This document shows, in pieces, positions 5,903 to 10,754 of a DNA stretch of 10,754 nucleotides. Under the pieces are notes generated by a model that worked only from the letters and a program-made list of their open reading frames with translations, did no database searches and was not told the origin of the DNA. Numbering within the stretch: position 1 is the stretch's first letter; the number at the start of each line of letters is the position of its first letter. The translations under genes were made by a program, and so were the position numbers. The stretch is from Acidimicrobiia bacterium (GTDB lineage Bacteria > Actinomycetota > Acidimicrobiia > UBA5794 > JAOTWH01), in NCBI GenBank assembly GCA_029863035.1, contig JAOTWH010000065.1:1-10754 (forward strand). Reading direction: 5' to 3'.

Positions 5903-7584
5903 CCCCTGGGGTCGGGGATCTTGTTGCCAAAGCAGTCGAGACCTTCCCCTGGCCGGTAGATGGCGAACACCGAATCGTCCAGAACCCTGCCGTCAGAATC
6001 GGTTCGTTGGCGGAAGGTGTCGACCCTGGTGCATTTGGGCCCCCAGCGCGAGGTGGATTGTCCAGTTTGCTCCACCTCGAAATATGGCGTTGACCACAGC
6101 TGGACTGTGATCGAGGTCTCGGTGTACTCGGCCCACACCAGCATTGCATAGGGCGTGTTGTTGGTCAGCGCGAGGTCGGGGGCGGGATGACCCAGGGTTG
6201 CCTCGCGGCCACGGGGGTAGCGGCTGATGTAGATGGAATGGCTCTGATAGTCGGTGAAGTCGAGACCAGCGAAGAAAGCTGCGTTGAAGATCGTGGTGGC
6301 GAACTGTGACACGCCTCCACCCACGTCCTCCACGAAGTGTCCCTGCTCGATTGCCCCGGCGGCAACGAACCCGTTCTCGATTGTTCTCTCACCGACGAAC
6401 TCGTTGATGGAGAAAGTATCGCCGGGCAGGATGAGTGCCCCCCGCACCAGGTCGGCCATGCGGTGGATGTTCTCCACCCGGGCACCGCAACACGCGTGGT
6501 TCGTTGTGAACTCGCCAACCAATGTCTCCACCCCGAGCGCTTCCGCCGAGCCCAGGCCACCGTCTGGCTCTGCCAGGCGAGCGATTAGCTGCACCGGTCC
6601 CTCGGCTTCTCCGCTCGCAACTGCGTACATGGCCTCGGCCACCTCACCGTCACAGCACACCATTACCGGGTCACCCAGATCGATCGATACCGAGGAGCCC
6701 TCCACGACGGCGAACGATGGTGCGATGGGGTCGGTGGCCAGCCCGGATAGGAACACCTCGAGCGAGCGTTTGACGCGCAACTCATCGAAAACGGGAACGA
6801 GGAAGCCGGAGGAGTCGTCGGAGACTATCCAGCGGCGCACTGTCTGAGGCCTGATCACCTCGCTGAAGTTGTTGAGGGTGACGACGATGCCCTGTGCGCT
6901 CAGTTCCCTGGCTGCTCGGATGGCCGCCTCGACATCGTCTTCATCGAAAAGTGGCCGGGCTTCGTCCCACTCGACCTTGACGACTATCGGCCGCTGGGGA
7001 TTCGAAGCGGCGGCCTCCAGTCGGCTGCTCAGCTCGGGTGTAGCAGCGATCTTGAGGCCGGTCACCCCGTCGGTAACGACGAGGCGGCCGTCCACCGATT
7101 CGAAGCTGGGCTCCACTGGTATCGCTTTGGTGGCGGCCGGCTCTGTAACGAGGTACAAGCGGAGTGTCTCGGGGTCGGATCTATAGATGGTGTCCGCACG
7201 TCGCGTCTTGAAGAAGCTCACCGTCCAGCCAACCAGATCGGGACCGATGCCGCTGTCTCGACCCTGGCTGAGGGTCGCATCGACCGTTGCCTCGACGTCG
7301 ACCAACAGGCCGAGCTGCGACGCGGTGGTGGTGATGGTGCGACCGGGGGCTCGCAACTCCACAATGTCATCGAGGTGGGCAGGACCGATCTCGGCGCTGA
7401 CCAGCGCGGCTAGTTCGTTCTCGGTGACGCCCCCGACTGAGCGGCCCTCGAGGTCGACGTTGCGCATTACCTGACCGGAGTGAACGGCGCCGTCGATTAG
7501 CCATCCGAAAGTTGCTGTGAGTGCGATAAGGACGGGGAGGCTGAATACCAGCGCCCACCACCGGTTCCACCAGTGAGGGAACAT
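5899..7584 (-). CDS. Membrane-anchored VanW-family protein with YoaR-like domains
   Basis: 561 residues. A transmembrane helix near the N terminus (about 10-29, LVFSLPVLIALTATF) would place the rest outside the cell. Two putative peptidoglycan-binding-like repeats follow (about 40-165 and 190-335), then the VanW domain (about 354-505) with FTTNHACCGARVENI, PGDTFSINEFVGERT, VGGGVSQFATTIFNA and SHSIYISRYPRGREATLG. The family core usually reads GGVCQ; here Ser replaces Cys, as in many actinobacterial members. The biochemical role of VanW proteins is unclear; a cell-wall function is suggested by their partners in other genomes. The frame is open up to an ATG at 7692, but that start would overlap the upstream gene by 71 bases and add a Pro/Arg-rich stretch, so the ATG at 7584, just before the membrane helix, is chosen. 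No clear Shine-Dalgarno precedes it. The extra cysteines (310-311, 365-366, 518, 551) may form disulfides. Confidence 0.9.
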   Translation of the reverse strand: MFPHWWNRWWALVFSLPVLIALTATFGWLIDGAVHSGQVMRNVDLEGRSVGGVTENELAALVSAEIGPAHLDDIVELRAPGRTITTTASQLGLLVDVEATVDATLSQGRDSGIGPDLVGWTVSFFKTRRADTIYRSDPETLRLYLVTEPAATKAIPVEPSFESVDGRLVVTDGVTGLKIAATPELSSRLEAAASNPQRPIVVKVEWDEARPLFDEDDVEAAIRAARELSAQGIVVTLNNFSEVIRPQTVRRWIVSDDSSGFLVPVFDELRVKRSLEVFLSGLATDPIAPSFAVVEGSSVSIDLGDPVMVCCDGEVAEAMYAVASGEAEGPVQLIARLAEPDGGLGSAEALGVETLVGEFTTNHACCGARVENIHRMADLVRGALILPGDTFSINEFVGERTIENGFVAAGAIEQGHFVEDVGGGVSQFATTIFNAAFFAGLDFTDYQSHSIYISRYPRGREATLGHPAPDLALTNNTPYAMLVWAEYTETSITVQLWSTPYFEVEQTGQSTSRWGPKCTRVDTFRQRTDSDGRVLDDSVFAIYRPGEGLDCFGNKIPDPRG

Positions 7585-7620
7585 GGCCGAAGATGGTACG
7601 ACCTGTCGGGCTCTTCGGCC
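7585..7620 (-). promoter_or_regulatory. Stem-loop between the conserved unknown gene and the VanW start
   Basis: GGCCGAAGA and TCTTCGGCC (7585-7593, 7612-7620) form a perfect 9-bp inverted repeat with an 18-base loop. On the - strand the stem begins just after the upstream stop codon and ends directly before the VanW ATG, so a folded mRNA would cover the start; ACAGG sits in the loop. It could control translation or serve as a weak terminator. It lacks a U-tract. Confidence 0.4.
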
Positions 7621-7621
7621 T

Positions 7622-8395
7622 CTAGTTGCTGTAAACCGTGGCCTGGGCCTGTGCCCACCGACCGGCGGCGAGCGCGTAGTGATCGGAGGCACCGTCTAGA
7701 TCGCCCGCCTCGAGGGCTTCGAGGCTGGAGGTCACATCGGCTGCCGTCTCGTCGAGAACCAGATCCCCATCATCGAAGAGCTGGGCCACAGTGCCGTAGT
7801 CGAGCTCGACCACAGAGTCATTTGCGAACTCCGACAACCACGACACCAGCCCGTCGACCGGTGCGATTATCGACTCGTCGAAGCCGGCGGTCTGCAGGAT
7901 CTCAACCGTTCTCTCCAGGCGATCCGAGGCATCGGACCGCCTGGTCCGGTAGCGAATGCTGGTCCCGGCCTCGGTTGTGACGATCTCACGTTGATCTGGA
8001 CGAAATGCAGCGAACCAGCGCAGCGGCACGTGCCACGCCGAGGTGAGTATGTGGGAGCGAGCGTTGGGTTGGTTCTCGTAGATGGCCTCCAACTCCGCGG
8101 CAGCCCGCCTGACGACGTCTTCCGGGACGAGCATCGAGCCGGTCATCCCAGGGAACGAATGATGGAAGGCGAGCAGGCCTTCGAGCATGCGGAGCCTGGG
8201 ACGGCGGGGGCACACGAAGGTCTTACCGTCGAATTCCAGCTGCAGCGCATCCTCGCGAATCGATTCCTCCCACAAACCGAAGTCGCCCTCAGTGACGACG
8301 CCCGCCTTATCGGGAGCTGCGTACGCGGGGAGATCGTCGTCGGCGCGCTGGCGGGTGTAAACACGGAGGTAGGCGGCGTGCACCATGAGTCGCAT
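7622..8395 (-). CDS. Conserved actinobacterial-type protein of unknown function
   Basis: A 257-residue soluble protein opening MRLMVHAAYLRVYTRQ. The AYLRVY start is reminiscent of a family of uncharacterised actinobacterial proteins, but I cannot name a function. No signal peptide, membrane span or catalytic motif is evident. The sequence is acidic, with aromatic clusters (SAWHVPLRWFAAFRP around 162-176) and an Asp/Glu-rich C-terminal third ending in an alanine-rich helix. The frame is open as far as 8521, but that extension would be antisense to the leucine dehydrogenase remnant and lies upstream of the family-like start, so ATG 8395 or the ATG at 8386 is preferred; neither has a good ribosome site. 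The VanW gene follows 37 bases later on the same strand, suggesting a two-gene operon with a cell-envelope link. Confidence 0.72.
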   Translation of the reverse strand: MRLMVHAAYLRVYTRQRADDDLPAYAAPDKAGVVTEGDFGLWEESIREDALQLEFDGKTFVCPRRPRLRMLEGLLAFHHSFPGMTGSMLVPEDVVRRAAAELEAIYENQPNARSHILTSAWHVPLRWFAAFRPDQREIVTTEAGTSIRYRTRRSDASDRLERTVEILQTAGFDESIIAPVDGLVSWLSEFANDSVVELDYGTVAQLFDDGDLVLDETAADVTSSLEALEAGDLDGASDHYALAAGRWAQAQATVYSN

Positions 8396-8444
8396 GCTAG
8401 GTGGAGCCCCCGATGAAACTGAGCGGGCTGATACCATCGCGGCT

Positions 8445-8450
8445 AGGAGG
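8445..8450 (+). promoter_or_regulatory. Perfect Shine-Dalgarno before the truncated dehydrogenase
   Basis: AGGAGG, continuing as AGGAGGTGA, a full complement to the 16S rRNA tail, eight bases before the GTG at 8459. It is the strongest ribosome site in the window, though the frame it serves has only 51 codons. An ATG at 8453 in the same frame is too close to be used efficiently. Confidence 0.75.
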
Positions 8451-8458
8451 TGATGCGA

Positions 8459-8614
8459 GTGGGCGCATTCGATGCCATAGGCGCCGAAGGTTGCGAAGAT
8501 GTCGTGTTCGGTTCCGACCACATCTCAGGTCTCGAGTGCATCATGGCCATCCATTACCCCTCCCTCGGTCCCGCCTTAGGCGGGACTCGCTCTTTCCCAC
8601 ACCATCGAAGATGA
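8459..8614 (+). pseudogene. N-terminal remnant of a leucine/valine dehydrogenase
   Basis: A 51-codon frame, MGAFDAIGAEGCEDVVFGSD then HISGLECIMAIHYPS and LGPALGGTR, matches the opening of the Glu/Leu/Phe/Val dehydrogenase family, which deaminates branched-chain amino acids to 2-oxoacids with NAD+. The family normally continues for about 350 residues, with the catalytic Lys soon after GGTR. Here the frame reads SFPHHRR and stops at 8614. The whole catalytic and NAD-binding part is missing, so no enzyme activity can remain. In the frame shared with the next gene the DNA reads HTIEDDELY, which looks like the continuation of the family after GGTR, so a one- or two-base frameshift plus a larger deletion may have fused it to the E1 gene. 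The start keeps an excellent ribosome site. It may now act only as a translated leader. Confidence 0.8.
8568..8586 (+). terminator. GC hairpin inside the dehydrogenase remnant, attenuator-like
   Basis: GTCCCGCC and GGCGGGAC form a perfect 8-bp stem around TTA, followed by TCGCTCTTTCCC. It is made from the codons for GPALGGT, so it could simply reflect the coding sequence. Yet it lies in a short translated leader 39 bases before the E1 start and could act as an attenuator or weak terminator. The U-tract is poor. Confidence 0.35.
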
Positions 8615-8624
8615 CGAGCTCTAT

Positions 8625-10652
8625 TTGACTACCGAACTCGCACCCGCCGACCACCGTGAGCTTGGTCTAGACGACACCGAACTGGTCGATATGTATCGGA
8701 CGATGGTGCTGGCCCGCCGCCTCGACGAGCGCATGTGGGCACTCAATCGCCAAGGCTTGGCTCCCTTCGTTCTGTCGGTATCGGGCCACGAAGCCACCCA
8801 GGTCGGTGCTGCCTTTGCCATGAACCGCTCCGACGACTGGGCGTTGCCCTACTACCGAGACCTCGCCGTGAATCTGGCCCTTGGTGTAACCGCAGAGGAG
8901 GTGATGCTTGGGGTGTTCTCCAAGGCCACCGACCCGGCCTCGGGCGGCCGCCAGATGCCCAACCACTGGTCCGATCCGTCGCGGCGGATCCTCACCCATT
9001 CCTCGGTGATCGCCACTCAGTATCCGCACGCATGCGGGATCGCCTACCGACTCAAGCAACAGCAGAGCAACGCGATCGTGATGGTGTTCGGAGGGGAGGG
9101 GTCGACTTCGGAGGGCGATTGGCACGAGGCGATGAACTTCGCCGGCATTCATCAGCTCCCAATGGTTTTCGTTATCGAGAACAATCAGTACGCCATTTCG
9201 GTGCCAGAGGCCCAAGAAGTGGCCGGCAACCTGGCGGATCGAGGCCTCGGCTACGGCATCCCCGGCATGGGGGTTGACGGCAACGACATGGTGCAGGTAT
9301 ACGCCGCGGCTAAGACGGCCGTCGACCGCGCCAGGGACGGCGAGGGCCCATCGCTTCTGGTGGCCCGCACCTATCGCTTCTACGCCCACACGTCGGATGA
9401 CGATGACACCCTGTATCGAACTGCCGAAGAGGTTGAGATCTGGCGTCGCAAGGATCCCCTCACGATCGCGTGGCAGTACCTGACGGAACAGCGGTTGCTC
9501 GACGAGAAGACGGAGGAGGAGATCGACGAGTGGGCCGCCGACACGGTGGCTGCCGCGGTGTCGGCAGCAGAGGCAGCGCCCGATGCCACCGATGCCACCG
9601 GCGGCGTCTATGCCAATCCCATCGTTCCTTCAGAACCGGTGACCGAGGTGGAAGAAGTGCCAGAGGGTGAAGAGGTCAACCTCATCACCGCCGTCAACCG
9701 GGCGCTGCACGACGTGATGACAACACACGCGGACACGGTGCTATTCGGAGAAGACGTCGCTCATGAGAAGGGAGGGGTGTTCAAGGCAACGGAAGGACTG
9801 TCCAAGGCGTTCGGCAACGACCGTTTGTTCAACACGCCGCTCTCTGAATCGCTAATCGTCGGGCTGGCCATCGGCATGGGAGCAGCCGGGGCCAAACCGC
9901 TGGCCGAAATTCAGTTCGCAGACTTCATCCACCCCGCCTTCGATCAGCTGGTGTCGGAGGCTGCGCGCATTCACTACCGCTCCAACGGTGGATGGAACTG
10001 TCCCATCACGGTGCGGACCCCTTACGGCGGAGGCATCCACGGTTCCCTATATCACAGCCAATCGATCGAGGCCTTCTACTCCCACGTTCCCGGCCTGAAG
10101 GTGGTGGTGCCGTCGACGCCGGCAGACGTCAAGGGTTTGCTGATGTCTGCGGTGGAGGACCCCGACCCCGTGCTGTTCCTCGAGCCCAAGAAGCTATACC
10201 GGCTGGCGAAGGGCCCCTATCCCGAAGGACCTCACAGGGTTCCGCTTGGCAGGGCTGCGCTGCGGCGCAAGGGCGAGGACCTCTACATCATCGCCTACGG
10301 CACCATGGCCCACTTCGCCATGGAGGCGGCGTCGGAGTTGGAGAGCCAAGGAGTCGATGCAGGGGTGCTCGATCTGAGGACGCTCAAGCCGCTCGATTGG
10401 CCGTCGGTGCAAGCAGCCGTCGAGGCCACCGGCAAGATCATCATCGTCCACGAGGACAACGAGTTCGGCGGCTACGGCGCCGAGATTGCAGCCCAGATCG
10501 GTGAAAAGGCGTTCGACTGGCTCGATGCACCGGTGCAGCGCTATGCCACTCCCGACGTTCCCACGTTCCCCTTCGCCGAGTCGTTGGAAGCTCAGGTGAT
10601 GCCCAGCGTTGCCGGCATAGTCGAGAGAGCAGCCCAGCTAGCCGCTCACTGA
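8625..10652 (+). CDS. Fused alpha-beta E1 subunit of a branched-chain 2-oxoacid dehydrogenase
   Basis: Thiamine-diphosphate-dependent decarboxylase that transfers the acyl group to the lipoyl arm of E2. In 675 residues it joins E1-alpha (about 15-315) and E1-beta (about 348-672), normally separate proteins, by an acidic Ala/Glu/Pro linker. The alpha half has the ThDP motif GEGSTSEGDWHEAMN (157-171) ending in ENNQYAIS (185-192), and SGHEATQ and PYYRDLA near the front. The beta half has FGEDVA (374-379), the ThDP-activating Glu in PLSESL (E408), GGGIHGSLYHSQS with H477, and VVVPSTPADVKGLL. These resemble 2-oxoisovalerate rather than pyruvate dehydrogenases, though substrate cannot be proved. 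The TTG start at 8625 has only the weak GACGAG upstream; the frame is open back to 8580 without a better start. It follows a leucine dehydrogenase remnant, agreeing with branched-chain amino acid breakdown. E2 and E3 genes are not in the window; the next gene is on the other strand. Confidence 0.93.
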   Translation: MTTELAPADHRELGLDDTELVDMYRTMVLARRLDERMWALNRQGLAPFVLSVSGHEATQVGAAFAMNRSDDWALPYYRDLAVNLALGVTAEEVMLGVFSKATDPASGGRQMPNHWSDPSRRILTHSSVIATQYPHACGIAYRLKQQQSNAIVMVFGGEGSTSEGDWHEAMNFAGIHQLPMVFVIENNQYAISVPEAQEVAGNLADRGLGYGIPGMGVDGNDMVQVYAAAKTAVDRARDGEGPSLLVARTYRFYAHTSDDDDTLYRTAEEVEIWRRKDPLTIAWQYLTEQRLLDEKTEEEIDEWAADTVAAAVSAAEAAPDATDATGGVYANPIVPSEPVTEVEEVPEGEEVNLITAVNRALHDVMTTHADTVLFGEDVAHEKGGVFKATEGLSKAFGNDRLFNTPLSESLIVGLAIGMGAAGAKPLAEIQFADFIHPAFDQLVSEAARIHYRSNGGWNCPITVRTPYGGGIHGSLYHSQSIEAFYSHVPGLKVVVPSTPADVKGLLMSAVEDPDPVLFLEPKKLYRLAKGPYPEGPHRVPLGRAALRRKGEDLYIIAYGTMAHFAMEAASELESQGVDAGVLDLRTLKPLDWPSVQAAVEATGKIIIVHEDNEFGGYGAEIAAQIGEKAFDWLDAPVQRYATPDVPTFPFAESLEAQVMPSVAGIVERAAQLAAH

Positions 10653-10754
10653 GACCCCCAGGCGCCTCCACCCGGGGTCAGCACCCTCAACCGATCGCCA
10701 CTCTCGACATCGAACGTTGACTTGGCGTCGAGCTTCGTTCTCTCGCCCGCTTTG
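10646..10754 (-). CDS. Hydantoinase B / 5-oxoprolinase-type protein, C-terminal end (partial)
   Basis: The last 35 codons of a gene entering from the right. The frame reads ...KAGERTKLDAKSTFDVESGD, then RLRVLTPGGGAWGSQ and TGA. The Gly-rich TPGGGAWG following a GD-x-(I/L/V) turn is the typical ending of the HyuB subunit of N-methylhydantoinase and related ATP-dependent 5-oxoprolinases, which hydrolyse cyclic amides such as hydantoins or 5-oxoproline together with HyuA. The stop is inside the end of the E1 gene: the two convergent genes overlap by 7 bases (10646-10652). The rest of the gene and HyuA should lie right of the window. The match rests on one motif only. Confidence 0.72.
   Translation of the reverse strand, partial: KAGERTKLDAKSTFDVESGDRLRVLTPGGGAWGSQ

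Noticed and set aside
5427..6110. Long + strand frame of 227 codons, rich in Arg, Ser and Pro
   Set aside because: It is out of frame over the CGNR gene and antisense to VanW. Both true genes have conserved motifs; the Arg/Ser/Pro composition is typical of shadow frames in GC-rich DNA.
7585..7692. 36-residue Pro/Arg-rich extension of the VanW protein
   Set aside because: It would overlap the upstream gene by 71 bases, carries no recognisable domain, and precedes the natural position of the membrane helix.
8396..8521. N-terminal extension of the conserved unknown protein (42 residues starting MVGTEHDIFATFGAYG)
   Set aside because: It is antisense to the leucine dehydrogenase remnant, which shows clear family similarity, and the family-like AYLRVY start lies after it.
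8667..9389. 240-codon frame on the - strand within E1-alpha
   Set aside because: Antisense shadow of a strongly conserved coding region, with no recognisable motif, ribosome site or fitting neighbours.
1..10754. CRISPR arrays, insertion sequences with terminal repeats, rRNA, riboswitches
   Set aside because: No regularly spaced repeats, transposase motifs, rRNA sequence or recognised riboswitch core was found on either strand.

Overview
The window is GC-rich bacterial chromosome with compact, mostly leader-less or strong-Shine-Dalgarno genes. The lineage best suggested is an actinobacterium, possibly of the Acidimicrobiia or a similar environmental group. This rests on a VanW/YoaR-type membrane protein with a GGVSQ rather than GGVCQ core, a small CPGH/CSCG zinc protein, a CGNR-type regulator, a lipoprotein with an extra C-terminal beta domain, and AYLRVY-type proteins. 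It is an inference from protein style; no marker in the window settles the taxonomy.

Left part (1-2690): a hairpin terminator, then tRNA-Phe(GAA) on the + strand. Just downstream lies a broken tyrosine recombinase, pointing at the tRNA, that keeps only the C-terminal catalytic part. This is the usual scar of an element once integrated at a tRNA 3' end. Next is an intact citrate synthase gene (gltA, - strand) with its own terminator. It is followed by the wrecked N-terminal end of a restriction-endonuclease/helicase protein (double frameshift and truncation), a second piece of mobile or defence debris.

Middle part (2690-5900): a flavodoxin-like protein and a secreted lipoprotein nucleoside hydrolase with an added C-terminal domain, both on +. 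Then comes a set of three very small genes on - (52, 52 and 24 codons), tightly coupled and ending in a strong intrinsic terminator. They are divergent from a CGNR zinc-finger regulator on +, and a near-perfect 18-bp palindrome sits between the two start codons. This is the most system-like, least described part of the window.

Right part (5900-10754): a membrane-anchored VanW-family protein (-) converges on the regulator so tightly that one CTAG provides both stop codons. Upstream of it on the same strand is an actinobacterial-type conserved protein of unknown function. Divergent from that is a 51-codon leucine/valine dehydrogenase head, cut off after GPALGGTR but preceded by a perfect AGGAGG. 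It leads directly into a fused alpha-beta E1 of a branched-chain 2-oxoacid dehydrogenase. Deamination of branched-chain amino acids and oxidative decarboxylation of the resulting 2-oxoacids are consecutive steps, so the remnant explains the original operon. The window ends in the last 35 codons of a hydantoinase-B-type gene on -, overlapping the E1 stop by 7 bases.
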